A stretch of 64,000 nt of DNA from Streptomyces roseoverticillatus (GTDB taxonomy: Bacteria; Actinomycetota; Actinomycetes; Streptomycetales; Streptomycetaceae), in the NCBI RefSeq assembly GCF_000719265.1, contig NZ_JOFL01000018.1, positions 1 to 64,000 of the forward strand. Direction: 5' to 3'. Each line of letters begins with the position of its first letter. The first letter of the stretch is position 1. Of this stretch, positions 32,162 through 40,755 are shown piece by piece. Position numbers and translations under genes: made by a program. The notes below the pieces were generated by a model, which saw only the letters and a program-made list of their open reading frames with translations, did no database searches and had not been told where the DNA came from.

Positions 32162-33802
32162 TCAGGCGGGCCGCCCGGCCGGGCCGGAGAGCTCGGCCAG
32201 CATCGTGGCGCGCAGCCGCAGCGTGCCCACGAGCCGCTGGAACGCCTCCCCCCAGTAGGCGCCCGCGCCGGCCGCCGCGGCGCCGGGTGCGGCCGGGCCG
32301 CCGTCCGGCTCCTGCGGCTGCGCGGTCAGCACCTCCAGCCGGTCGGCCTGCGCCGGGTCCAGGCAGCGCTCGGCCAGGCCCATCACCCCGCTGAAGCTCC
32401 ACGGATAGCCGCCCGCGTCGCGGGCGGTGTCCAGGGCGTCCACGATCGCCCGGCCCAGCGGCTCCGCCCACGGCACCGCGCACACGCCCAGCAGCCGGAA
32501 CGCGTCCGACAGGCCGTGCGCCGAGACGAACTCCGCCACCCACTCCGCCCGCTCCTCCGGCGGCAGCGCCGACAACAGCTTCGCCGGGTCCCTCCACGAC
32601 GTGCCCTCGGCCGCGGGCGGCTCCGACGCCGGGCCGAGCAGCGCCCGCGCCCACTCCGCGTCCCGCTGCCGGACCGCGGCCCTGCACCAGGCCGCGTGCA
32701 GCTCCGGCTGCCAGCCGTCGGTGACCGGCAGCGCCACGATCCCCGCCGGACTCCGCCCGCCGAACCGCTCGCGCCACGCCGCCAGCGGGGCCGCCTCCAC
32801 GATCTGGCTCAGCCACCACGAGCGCTCCCCGCGCCCGGAGGGCGGCTTCACGACGACGCCGTCGCGCTGCATGTCCTTGTCGCACTCGTGCGGCGCCTCC
32901 ACCGTGATCCGCGGGCCCTCGCCGAAGCCCGTGATGCCCGTGCCGCCCGTGCGGTCCAGGGACACGCAGCTGCGGGCCCGCTCCGCCATCCGGGCCGCGA
33001 GCGCCGAGCCCGGGAGCGCGGACAGCAGCTCCGCCGCGGTCGCCCGGACGTTGCGGCTGCGGTCCGACAGGGTGCGCTCCAGGAACGGCTCATCCGCCGC
33101 GGACAGCCCCTCGCGCAGCACGTCCAGGAACATCAGGCGGTCCTCGGCCCGCTCCGTCGGCCACGCCCCCGCGAGCAGCTCGCGGGCCGCCGCGGGGTCG
33201 CGCCGCCGCAGGGATGTGAGGTACGCGGCCCGCTCGGCGAAGAGCCCCTCCTCCCACACGCGGCTGTCCGCGGGCCCCGCGGCGGCCGGGCCCGCGGCGG
33301 GGCCGGCCCGCAGCGCGTACTTCCACTGCGGGTTGAGCCCGGCCAGCCACCGCGCTCTCGGGCCGCCGAGCACGAGCGCCTCCGAGCGCAGGTCCGTACG
33401 GGCCCTTGCCGCCTCCAGCAGGGCGGGCAGGAGGGCGGCAGGCGCCTGGTAGCCGTGCCGGTTGGCGGCTGCCAGCCATTGCGGCAGCAGCTCCGTGAGA
33501 TCCGGGGCCGCGCCGCGGCGCCCGCCCCCGGTGCTGCCGCGGTCGGCGAGCAGTAGGGCGAGGCGCCGCCGGGCCGCCGGGGGCAGCGGCGGCCGTACGT
33601 CCCCGGGCGCCGGCTCCGGCCGGGCCCGCGCCACGGCCGGCACGGCCCCGGCGCGCCGCCGCACGGTCTCCACCGCGGCGGCGTCCAGCAGCGCCGAGGC
33701 CACGTCCTGCCCGCCCCGGACCCGCACGGGCGGCACGGGCGGCATGCGCCGCGTGGTCCCGAGCAGAGCGGTAGTGACGAGCTCGTCCCAAGTGCGGTTC
33801 AT
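32162..33802 (-). CDS. DUF5691 family protein
   Basis: A 546-aa soluble protein that begins MNRTWDELVTTALLGTTRR, the typical opening of DUF5691 proteins. It is mostly alpha-helical, with HEAT-like stretches (DRLMFLDVLREGLSAADEPFLERTLSDRS.. region, residues about 240-290) and a C-terminal ERAEWVAEFV helix. No enzyme motif is visible. DUF5691 genes commonly accompany SWIM zinc-finger and MoxR/VWA genes, as here, where it follows the SWIM gene on the same strand after about 255 bases. That gap contains copy C of the dispersed repeat, so the gene may have its own promoter. Function unknown; probably a scaffold or regulator of the MoxR system. Confidence 0.8.
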   Translation of the reverse strand: MNRTWDELVTTALLGTTRRMPPVPPVRVRGGQDVASALLDAAAVETVRRRAGAVPAVARARPEPAPGDVRPPLPPAARRRLALLLADRGSTGGGRRGAAPDLTELLPQWLAAANRHGYQAPAALLPALLEAARARTDLRSEALVLGGPRARWLAGLNPQWKYALRAGPAAGPAAAGPADSRVWEEGLFAERAAYLTSLRRRDPAAARELLAGAWPTERAEDRLMFLDVLREGLSAADEPFLERTLSDRSRNVRATAAELLSALPGSALAARMAERARSCVSLDRTGGTGITGFGEGPRITVEAPHECDKDMQRDGVVVKPPSGRGERSWWLSQIVEAAPLAAWRERFGGRSPAGIVALPVTDGWQPELHAAWCRAAVRQRDAEWARALLGPASEPPAAEGTSWRDPAKLLSALPPEERAEWVAEFVSAHGLSDAFRLLGVCAVPWAEPLGRAIVDALDTARDAGGYPWSFSGVMGLAERCLDPAQADRLEVLTAQPQEPDGGPAAPGAAAAGAGAYWGEAFQRLVGTLRLRATMLAELSGPAGRPA

Positions 33803-33832
33803 GCGCCTGCCTTTCGTAGGGCTTGCGGCGGC

Positions 33833-33920
33833 TTCGGCACCGCCGGGTGCGTTGTGTGTGGTTGCGCGCCGTTGCGGCGGGGTGGGCAAGGGCGCCTGTG
33901 CCTCTGTCTCCGCCGCGACG
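33833..33920. repeat. Dispersed palindromic intergenic repeat, copy C
   Basis: It carries block 1 TTCGGCACCGCCGG (33833-33846), GTTGCGGCGG (33871-33880) and its inverse CCGCCGCGAC (33910-33919). The fourth block is missing. Unlike copies A, B and D it lies between two genes on the same strand, just upstream of the DUF5691 start. Confidence 0.65.
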
Positions 33921-34057
33921 GTGATCAGCCCCCAGGGCCGTTGTCGGTGGTGCCGTGCCCGCATCAGGCTGGTTCGGCACCCCGGCCCCCGGCGGAAAGG
34001 GGCAGGTGTGCGGGTGTGCGGCACCCGGAGGCCAGGGTCGTGAGGCCTCTCCGGGCG

Positions 34058-35461
34058 TCAGAGCGCCACCAGCTCCGGACCCCACGTGGCCAGCGGCACC
34101 GCGCCCCCGTGGCCGTACTCGGCGAAGACCGTGACCGGGGCGCCGCCCGATATCGACGCCAGCTGCCACAGGCCCTGGCTGTCCCGCGTCCGCGGATCGA
34201 CCGCGAGCGCGGACCCGCCCTCCGCATCGGCCAGTTGCCAGCCGTTGACCTCCGGAGACGGGGACGGGGCCGGGGCCGGCGGCGGGACCGGGATCACGTC
34301 TTCGAGGACGACCGGCCACGCCTCCAGCCAGGGGTCGTCGCGCAGGGCCTCGCCGTACGCGGAGAGGGCCGCCTCCACGCTCCCGCCCGGCGGCGGTCCG
34401 GGGCTCTCCACGGGCGGCGCATGGCGCGCGCCGAGCACGGCGCGCAGCGGACGTGCCGCCGGGTAGTAGACGAGGTCGGCGTCGACGGACAGGCCCACGG
34501 GCAACGACAGTTCGGGCGTCCGTCCGGCCGCGCCGTAAGAGAGGAGCAGGGCCGCCCGGCCCGAGCCGCGGCCGTGGAGCCAGATGCGGCGCGTGACCAG
34601 CCGCCCGTCGTCGCTGTCCCGCTGCGCCAGGACCAGCCAGTGGTCGCGGACCGGCGGACCGGACGCGAGCAGCGCCGCGGCGTCCGTGGTCAGGCCGACC
34701 CGCGACCGGACCGTCGCGGCCAAGGGATCCGGTAGCTCCTCCCGGCGCAGCCAGCCTTGATTGAGGGTGTGCAGCAGAGCGCACTCCTCCAGCAGCCGCC
34801 CCGCCCGGTCCGCCCCCGACCCCCGCAGCGACGCCAACTCCCGTACCCGCGAGGCCAGCCCGGGCGCCTGGGCGTCGACCATGCGGGCCGCCGTCTCGTC
34901 CCACTGCCCGTACCCCGTGCCCTCCGCGGCCGCGAGCCCGCCGCGCAGCAGATCCGTCAGCCGCTGCTCCAACTCCGTGACGCCCGCGGAGATTCGCGCG
35001 GCCCGGCGCTCCCCTCGCCGCCGGGCCGCTTCCTCATCCGCAGGCGTCGCCGGCGCGGCGGCACCCGGCCCCGCGGTGGCCCGCTCGGCGCGCTGCCGCC
35101 GCCGGTCCAGCCACTGCCCCGCCCAGCCGGGCGGGGCATCCTGCGCGACCGGCACCGCGGCCTCGCCGGCGGCCCACAACAGCAGCAGGCCCAGCGCGTG
35201 CTTGCACGGGAACTTGCGGCTCGGACACGAGCAGTTGAAGCCCGGCCCGCCCTCCCCGGACAGATCCACCACCGTGCGGTACGGCGTGCTGCCGCTGCCG
35301 GAGCACTCCCCCCAGACCGCGCCCCCGCCCCCCTCCGGGCGCGCCCCCGCGCCCGCCCACGGACCGGGCACCGCGAGCTTGCTTCCTGCCTTGCGTGATG
35401 CGGCGTCAGGCGCCAGCGCGAGCACCGTTTCCGCCGTCCAGCGTTCCCCCTGCGGATTCAT
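34058..35461 (-). CDS. SWIM zinc-finger protein (YehQ-like)
   Basis: A 467-aa protein with a SWIM zinc finger near residues 80-95, FNCSCPSRKFPCKHALG, matching CxC-xn-CxH. The remainder is mainly helical (ISAGVTELEQRLTDLLRGGL and a beta-rich C-terminus). SWIM domains bind DNA or protein. The gene order SWIM / MoxR ATPase / DUF5682 / VWA corresponds to E. coli yehQ with yehL, yehM and yehP. The ATG at 35461 is preceded after seven bases by the TAGCGT of a perfect PafBC-type promoter, so the transcript should be leaderless and induced by DNA damage. Direct evidence for a role is lacking. It may recruit the ATPase complex to DNA. Confidence 0.85.
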   Translation of the reverse strand: MNPQGERWTAETVLALAPDAASRKAGSKLAVPGPWAGAGARPEGGGGAVWGECSGSGSTPYRTVVDLSGEGGPGFNCSCPSRKFPCKHALGLLLLWAAGEAAVPVAQDAPPGWAGQWLDRRRQRAERATAGPGAAAPATPADEEAARRRGERRAARISAGVTELEQRLTDLLRGGLAAAEGTGYGQWDETAARMVDAQAPGLASRVRELASLRGSGADRAGRLLEECALLHTLNQGWLRREELPDPLAATVRSRVGLTTDAAALLASGPPVRDHWLVLAQRDSDDGRLVTRRIWLHGRGSGRAALLLSYGAAGRTPELSLPVGLSVDADLVYYPAARPLRAVLGARHAPPVESPGPPPGGSVEAALSAYGEALRDDPWLEAWPVVLEDVIPVPPPAPAPSPSPEVNGWQLADAEGGSALAVDPRTRDSQGLWQLASISGGAPVTVFAEYGHGGAVPLATWGPELVAL

Positions 35462-35468
35462 GGCCCAA

Positions 35469-35491
35469 ACGCTAGGACCCCCCACTGACAA
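35469..35491 (-). promoter_or_regulatory. PafBC-type DNA-damage promoter of the SWIM gene
   Basis: On the minus strand TTGTCAGTG (35491-35483), eight bases, TAGCGT (35474-35469). This is an exact match to tTGTCRGTG-N8-TAnnnT. The -10 ends seven bases before the ATG at 35461. Confidence 0.85.
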
Positions 35492-35527
35492 TCGCCCTGA
35501 CCTGCAGGTTCGCGACGTCCCGGCCCG

Positions 35528-35550
35528 TTGTCAGTGGGGTGGTGCAGGGT
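35528..35550 (+). promoter_or_regulatory. PafBC-type promoter of the MoxR operon
   Basis: TTGTCAGTG (35528-35536), eight bases, CAGGGT (35545-35550). The -35 half is perfect and the -10 has one mismatch (C for T). Together with the opposite promoter it forms inverted 12-base arms TTGTCAGTGGGG 36 bases apart. The expected start of transcription is about 30 bases before the GTG at 35589. Confidence 0.7.
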
Positions 35551-35588
35551 GGTTCACGCATCCCGGAACCGCACACCGAGGGGGACTT

Positions 35589-36701
35589 GTGACCGTGCCC
35601 GGAACCGAAGCCCAAGCCCGATCCGAAGCCCTGCGCCCGCACGCGGAGCACGCCTTCGCCGGCGAGCTGAAGGCCCTCGCGGCCGCCGACGACCGGCCCC
35701 GCCCCGAGCGCTGGCAGCTCTCGCCGTGGGCCGTCGCCACCTACCTGCTCGGCGGCACCCTGCCCGACGGCACCGTGATCACGCCCAAGTACGTGGGCCC
35801 GCGGCGCATCGTCGAAGTCGCCGTCACCACGCTCGCCACCGACCGTGCCCTGCTCCTGCTCGGCGTGCCCGGCACCGCCAAGACCTGGGTCTCCGAGCAC
35901 CTGGCCGCCGCCGTCAGCGGCGACTCCACGCTCCTCGTCCAGGGCACGGCCGGCACCCCGGAAGAGGCCATCCGCTACGGCTGGGACTACGCCCGGCTCC
36001 TCGCCCACGGCCCCAGCCGCGAAGCGCTCGTGCCCGGCCCGGTCATGCGGGCCATGGCCCAGGGCATGACCGCCCGCGTCGAGGAGCTCACCCGCATCCC
36101 CGCCGACGTGCAGGACACCCTGATCACCATCCTCTCCGAGAAGACCCTGCCCATCCCCGAGCTGGGCGAGGAGGTCCAGGCCGTCCGCGGCTTCAACCTG
36201 ATCGCCACCGCCAACGACCGCGACCGCGGCGTCAACGACCTCTCCAGCGCCCTGCGCCGCCGCTTCAACACCGTCGTCCTGCCCCTGCCCGCCACGCCCG
36301 AGGACGAGGTCGACATCGTCTCCCGGCGCGTCGACCAGATCGGCCGCTCCCTCGACCTGCCGTCCGTGCCCGACGGCACCGACGAGATCCGGCGCGTCGT
36401 CACCGTCTTCCGCGAGCTGCGCGACGGCGTCACCACCGACGGCCGCACGAAGCTCAAGTCCCCTTCGGGCACGCTCTCCACGGCCGAGGCGATCTCCGTC
36501 GTCACCGGCGGCCTCGCCCTCGCCGCCCACTTCGGCGACGGCGTGCTGCGCGCGGGCGACGTGGCCGCCGGGATCCTCGGCGCGGTCGTCCGCGACCCGG
36601 CCGCGGACCGGCTCGTCTGGCAGGAGTACCTGGAGACCGTCGTCCGCGAGCGCGACGGCTGGAAGGACTTCTACCGCGCCTGCCGCGAGGCCTCCGCGTG
36701 A
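35589..36701 (+). CDS. MoxR-family AAA+ ATPase (YehL-like)
   Basis: A 370-aa AAA+ ATPase of the MoxR/chelatase class. Walker A is LLGVPGTAKTW, with the Walker B/sensor region around IPADVQDTLITILSEK and the sensor motif FNLIATANDRDRG, and arginine fingers in LRRRFNT. Instead of the classic DE pair of Walker B, the equivalent position reads VEELTRIPADV. MoxR ATPases act as chaperones that activate partner proteins together with a VWA-domain protein. The start GTG at 35589 follows GAGGGGGAC. Its stop overlaps the next gene by GTGA, and the DUF5682 and VWA genes follow directly. It is soluble and predicted hexameric by family. Confidence 0.9.
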   Translation: MTVPGTEAQARSEALRPHAEHAFAGELKALAAADDRPRPERWQLSPWAVATYLLGGTLPDGTVITPKYVGPRRIVEVAVTTLATDRALLLLGVPGTAKTWVSEHLAAAVSGDSTLLVQGTAGTPEEAIRYGWDYARLLAHGPSREALVPGPVMRAMAQGMTARVEELTRIPADVQDTLITILSEKTLPIPELGEEVQAVRGFNLIATANDRDRGVNDLSSALRRRFNTVVLPLPATPEDEVDIVSRRVDQIGRSLDLPSVPDGTDEIRRVVTVFRELRDGVTTDGRTKLKSPSGTLSTAEAISVVTGGLALAAHFGDGVLRAGDVAAGILGAVVRDPAADRLVWQEYLETVVRERDGWKDFYRACREASA

Positions 36702-39163
36702 CCGGCCCCGGCGCCGGCCCCTTCCTGCTGGGCATCCGCCACCACGGCCCCGGCTCCGCGCGCGCCGTACGGGCCGCCCTGGAGCAGTGCCGGCCCGCGG
36801 CCGTGCTCATTGAGGGGCCGCCCGAGGCCGACGCGATCGTCCACCTCGCGGACGAGGAGGGCATGCGACCGCCCGTCGCCCTGCTCGCCCACGCGGCGGA
36901 CGACCCGGGCCGCGCCGCGTTCTGGCCGCTCGCCGAGTTCTCCCCGGAGTGGGTGGCGATCCGCTGGGCCCTCGCGCACGGGGTGCCCGTACGGTTCATC
37001 GACCTGCCGGCGACGCACACGCTCGCGCTGAGCGACGGCGGCGGGGCGCGGTCCGGCCCGGAGCCGGACGGCTCCGACGGCCCGCGGGCCGACGCCCCTG
37101 CCGATACGGACGCGGCCGCCGCCCCGTACGCCGCCCCCCGTCTCGACCCTCTCGCCGCGCTCGCCGCGGCAGCCGGTTACGACGACCCCGAGCTGTGGTG
37201 GGAGGACGCCGTCGAGCACCGCCGCGGTGCCGACGGCGGCGACGCCCTCGCGCCCTTCGCCGCGCTCGCCGAGGCCATGGCCGAGCTGCGGACCGCCTTC
37301 GGCGACGGCGACGGGCCCGACGGCGCGCGCGACCTCGTCCGCGAAGCCTGCATGCGGCTCAAAATCCGTGACGCCCGGCGGCGGTTCGGCGACGGGATCG
37401 CCGTCGTCTGCGGTGCCTGGCACGTCCCCGCCCTCACCGCGAAGCGGACCGTCACCGCCGACCGGCAGGCCCTCAAGGGCCTGCCGAAGGTCAAGACCGA
37501 GCTCAGCTGGGTCCCCTGGACCCACCGCCGGCTCTCCCGCAACAGTGGTTACGGAGCCGGCATCGACGCGCCCGGCTGGTACGGCCACCTCTTCCACGCC
37601 CCCGACCGGCCCCTCGAACGCTGGCTCACCAAGGTCGCCCGGCTGCTCCGGGACGAGGACTTCCCTGTCTCCTCCGCCCACGTCATCGAGGCCGTCCGGC
37701 TCGCCGGCACCCTCGCCGCCCTGCGCGGCCGCCCGCTCGCCGGGCTCACCGAGACCACCGACGCCGTCAGGGCCGTGATGTGCGACGGCTCCGACGTGCC
37801 GCTCGCGCTCGTACGGGACCGGCTCGTCGTCGGCAACGTCCTCGGCGAGGTCCCCGACACGGCCCCCGCCACCCCCCTGCAGCGCGACCTCGCCCGCCTC
37901 CAGCGCAGCCTGCGCCTCAAGCCCGAAGCGGACGCCCGCGACTGGGAGTTCGACCTGCGCAAGGACAACGACGCCGCGCGCAGCCGCCTGCTCCACCGGC
38001 TGCGGCTCCTCGGCGTCGACTGGGGCGAGCCCGTCCGCTCCCGCGGGGGGACCGGCACCTTCCGCGAGTCCTGGCGGCTGACCTGGGAGCCCGAGCTGGC
38101 GGTCCGGGTCGCCGAGGCCTCCGCCTGGGGCACGACCGTGCTCACCGCGGCCACCGCCCGGGCCGAGGCCCGGGCCGCCGGCACCGCGGCCCTCGCCGAC
38201 GTCACGGCCCTCGCCGAGCACTGCCTGCTCGCCGACCTGCCCGGCGCACTGCCCACCGTGATGCGCGCCCTGGCCGACCGCGCCGCGCTCGACACCGACG
38301 TCGCCCACCTCGCCGAGGCCCTCCCGGCCCTGGTCCGCTCCGTGCGCTACGGCGACGTCCGCCGCACGGACACCGCTGCGCTCGGCGAAGTGGCCGAGGG
38401 TCTTGCCGAGCGCGTCTTCGTCGGCCTGCCCGCCGCGTGCGCGGGGCTGGACGCGGACGCCGCGGCGACCATGCGCGGCCTGGTGGACGAGGTCCACCAG
38501 GCGGTGCGGCTGCTGGCCCCGGAGCCGGGCCCCGGCATGGAGGCGGCCGGCTCCGCCCCCGAGGCCGGGGCAGGCCCGGAGCCGGAGCCCGCCCCGGAAG
38601 GACGCGGCGGCCCCCGAGGCGGGGCCGCTCCCGAGGAGCCCGGCCTCCGGCACCGCTGGGCCGCCGTGCTCGGTGTGCTCGCCGGGCGGGACGGGCTGCC
38701 CGGCGGGATCCGCGGGCGGGCCGTGCGGCTGCTGCTCGACGACGGGCTGCTTCCCGACGGGCGGGCCGCCCGGCTCATGGGGCACGCCCTCTCCGCCGCT
38801 ACGGAGCCGGCCGAGGCCGCCGCCTGGATCGAGGGCTTCCTCGGCAGCGGCGGGCCCGGCGGCATGCTCCTCGTCCACGACGAGCGCCTGCTCGCCCTCG
38901 TCGACGACTGGCTCACCGGCGTGCCGGCCGCGGCCTTCGCCGGTGTCCTGCCCCTGCTGCGCCGCACCTTCTCGTCGTTCGACCAGGGAACGCGCCGCGC
39001 AGTGGGGCAGCAGATCCGCCGGAGCGGGCCGGAAGCAGCGGGAACGGCGTCCGGCGGCCGGGCGGAGCGGGAGACCGGCGCGCTCCTCGACGAGGAACGC
39101 GCGGCGGCGGTGCTGCCGACGCTGCACCTGCTGCTGGGCATGGCACACACAGGGGGATCCTGA
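36698..39163 (+). CDS. DUF5682 family protein (YehM-like)
   Basis: An 821-aa soluble protein. It opens with FLLGIRHHGPGSARAVRAAL followed by VLIEGPPEADAI, the conserved start of the DUF5682/YehM family. Conserved His pairs (IRHHGPG) and DLPATHTLAL, ELWWEDAVEH, GAWHVPAL suggest a TraB/ChaN-like (EreA-related) hydrolase fold in the first 300 residues. That would allow a metal-dependent activity, but this is an inference. A Gly/Pro/Glu-rich linker (about 600-650) separates a helical C-terminal half. The GTG start overlaps the MoxR stop, and the VWA gene begins two bases after its stop, so the three are one operon. It is the most likely effector of the cassette. Confidence 0.82.
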   Translation: MTGPGAGPFLLGIRHHGPGSARAVRAALEQCRPAAVLIEGPPEADAIVHLADEEGMRPPVALLAHAADDPGRAAFWPLAEFSPEWVAIRWALAHGVPVRFIDLPATHTLALSDGGGARSGPEPDGSDGPRADAPADTDAAAAPYAAPRLDPLAALAAAAGYDDPELWWEDAVEHRRGADGGDALAPFAALAEAMAELRTAFGDGDGPDGARDLVREACMRLKIRDARRRFGDGIAVVCGAWHVPALTAKRTVTADRQALKGLPKVKTELSWVPWTHRRLSRNSGYGAGIDAPGWYGHLFHAPDRPLERWLTKVARLLRDEDFPVSSAHVIEAVRLAGTLAALRGRPLAGLTETTDAVRAVMCDGSDVPLALVRDRLVVGNVLGEVPDTAPATPLQRDLARLQRSLRLKPEADARDWEFDLRKDNDAARSRLLHRLRLLGVDWGEPVRSRGGTGTFRESWRLTWEPELAVRVAEASAWGTTVLTAATARAEARAAGTAALADVTALAEHCLLADLPGALPTVMRALADRAALDTDVAHLAEALPALVRSVRYGDVRRTDTAALGEVAEGLAERVFVGLPAACAGLDADAAATMRGLVDEVHQAVRLLAPEPGPGMEAAGSAPEAGAGPEPEPAPEGRGGPRGGAAPEEPGLRHRWAAVLGVLAGRDGLPGGIRGRAVRLLLDDGLLPDGRAARLMGHALSAATEPAEAAAWIEGFLGSGGPGGMLLVHDERLLALVDDWLTGVPAAAFAGVLPLLRRTFSSFDQGTRRAVGQQIRRSGPEAAGTASGGRAERETGALLDEERAAAVLPTLHLLLGMAHTGGS

Positions 39164-39165
39164 CG

Positions 39166-40476
39166 ATGACCACGACCACGACCACGACCACGGACGCGGC
39201 CTCAGCCATGACCACGGACATGGCCACCCGTACAGAAACGGGCACAGAAACAGAAGCCGGCACAGGTACAGACACAGGCACAAGCACCGACCCCGCCGCC
39301 GAGCGCCTCCGCCGCTGGCGGCTCGTCCTCGGCGCGGACTCCGCCGCGGGCGCCGGCGGCGGGTTCGCCGCGCTGAGCGGCGCCGACGGCGCCATGGACA
39401 GCGCCCTGGAGGCGCTCTACGGCGGCCGGGGAGACCCGGGCGCCCAGGGGCCGGGCTCGCGCGAGGGCGGTCTCGGCGGCTCCGCGCCCCGCGTCGCCCG
39501 CTGGCTGGGGGACATCCGCACGTATTTCCCGGCGTCCGTCGTTCAGGTGATGCAGCGCGACGCCATCGACCGGCTCGGCCTCGCCGCGCTGCTCCTGGAG
39601 CCGGAGATGCTGGAGGCCGTCGAGGCCGACGTCCACCTCGTCGGCACGCTGCTCTCGCTCCACAAGGCGATGCCGGAGACGACGAAGGAGACGGCCAGGG
39701 CAGTGGTCCGCAAGGTCGTCGAGGACCTGGAGAAGCGCCTGGCCACGCGCACCCGCGCCACCCTCACCGGCGCCCTCGACCGCTCGGCCCGCGTCACCCG
39801 CCCCCGCCACCGCGACATCGACTGGGACCGCACCATCCGGGCGAATCTCAAGAACTACCTGCCCGAGTACCGCACGGTCGTCCCCGAGCGCCTCATCGGC
39901 TACGGCCGGGCCGCGCGGTCGGTGAAGAAGGACGTGATCCTCTGCATCGACCAGTCCGGCTCGATGGCCGCCTCTGTCGTCTACGCCTCCGTCTTCGGTG
40001 CCGTCCTCGCCTCGATGCGCTCCCTCGACACCCGCCTCGTCGTCTTCGACACCTCCGTCGTGGACCTCACCGACCAGCTGTCCGACCCGGTCGACGTGCT
40101 CTTCGGCACCCAGCTCGGCGGCGGCACCGACATCAACCGCGCGCTCGCCTACTGCCAGTCCCGCATCACCCGCCCGGCGGAAACCGTCGTGGTCCTCATC
40201 AGTGATCTCTACGAGGGCGGGATCCGGGACGGGATGCTCAAACGGGTGGCGGCCATGAAGGCGGCCGGCGTCCGGTTCGTGACGCTGCTCGCGCTCTCCG
40301 ACGAGGGCGCCCCGGCCTACGACCGCGAGCACGCGGCGGCCCTGGCGGCCCTCGGCGCGCCCGCCTTCGCCTGCACCCCGGACCTCTTCCCGGAGGTGAT
40401 GGCCGCGGCCCTGGAGAAGCGCCCGCTGCCCGTGCCCGGCACGGCCGCCCGCCCGGCGGCCGCGCCCTCCCCGTAG
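39166..40476 (+). CDS. VWA-domain protein partner of MoxR (YehP-like)
   Basis: A 436-aa protein whose C-terminal half (about 255-420) is a von Willebrand A domain with an intact MIDAS: DQSGSM (DxSxS), the Thr in GGGTDIN, and the Asp in ISDLYEGG. The middle region (LGDIRTYFPASVVQVMQRDAIDRLGL) is the conserved helical part of YehP-like proteins. The N-terminus is a low-complexity Thr/Met/Glu/Gly tail of about 45 residues encoded by repeats of ACCACG and ACAGG(C/T). That tail is variable and probably unstructured. The ATG at 39166 is two bases after the previous stop. By family, the VWA protein docks on the MoxR ATPase and presents substrate. Confidence 0.88.
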   Translation: MTTTTTTTTDAASAMTTDMATRTETGTETEAGTGTDTGTSTDPAAERLRRWRLVLGADSAAGAGGGFAALSGADGAMDSALEALYGGRGDPGAQGPGSREGGLGGSAPRVARWLGDIRTYFPASVVQVMQRDAIDRLGLAALLLEPEMLEAVEADVHLVGTLLSLHKAMPETTKETARAVVRKVVEDLEKRLATRTRATLTGALDRSARVTRPRHRDIDWDRTIRANLKNYLPEYRTVVPERLIGYGRAARSVKKDVILCIDQSGSMAASVVYASVFGAVLASMRSLDTRLVVFDTSVVDLTDQLSDPVDVLFGTQLGGGTDINRALAYCQSRITRPAETVVVLISDLYEGGIRDGMLKRVAAMKAAGVRFVTLLALSDEGAPAYDREHAAALAALGAPAFACTPDLFPEVMAAALEKRPLPVPGTAARPAAAPSP

Positions 40477-40526
40477 TCCGGATGCGCAGGGACGTAACCC
40501 GGATGCGTACGGAATCAGTCGCGATC

Positions 40527-40542
40527 TGTGAGCGTAATCACG
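40527..40542 (+). promoter_or_regulatory. CRP/FNR-like palindrome upstream of sucCD
   Basis: TGTGA-GCGTAA-TCACG matches the general TGTGA-N6-TCACA pattern at nine of ten positions. It does not fit the usual Streptomyces Crp core (GTGnC-N6-GnCAC) exactly. It lies in the 279-bp gap before sucC, which otherwise shows only an A+T-rich TGTGATTTAG and the sucC ribosome-binding site. Confidence 0.4.
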
Positions 40543-40755
40543 GCCGTAGTGTGACCTGTGATTTAGGGCCGCCCCTCCGGCGGGGATAACCTGCGAGACG
40601 GACATGCCGCGTCAACGGTGAACGTGTGCCGCCCTCGCCCGTGCTATCCCGGGGCGCAACCCCCGGACCCTGCGGAGATCGCGCTCTCACGCCGCCCTGC
40701 GGCACGCCCGCGCAGACAACGAACCGCGATATCCATGGAAAAGGGACGGACGCGC

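Noticed and set aside
33944..33966. TTGTCGGTG resembling the damage promoter
   Set aside because: The base pattern eight positions downstream is CCCGCA, not TAnnnT, and no plus-strand gene follows.
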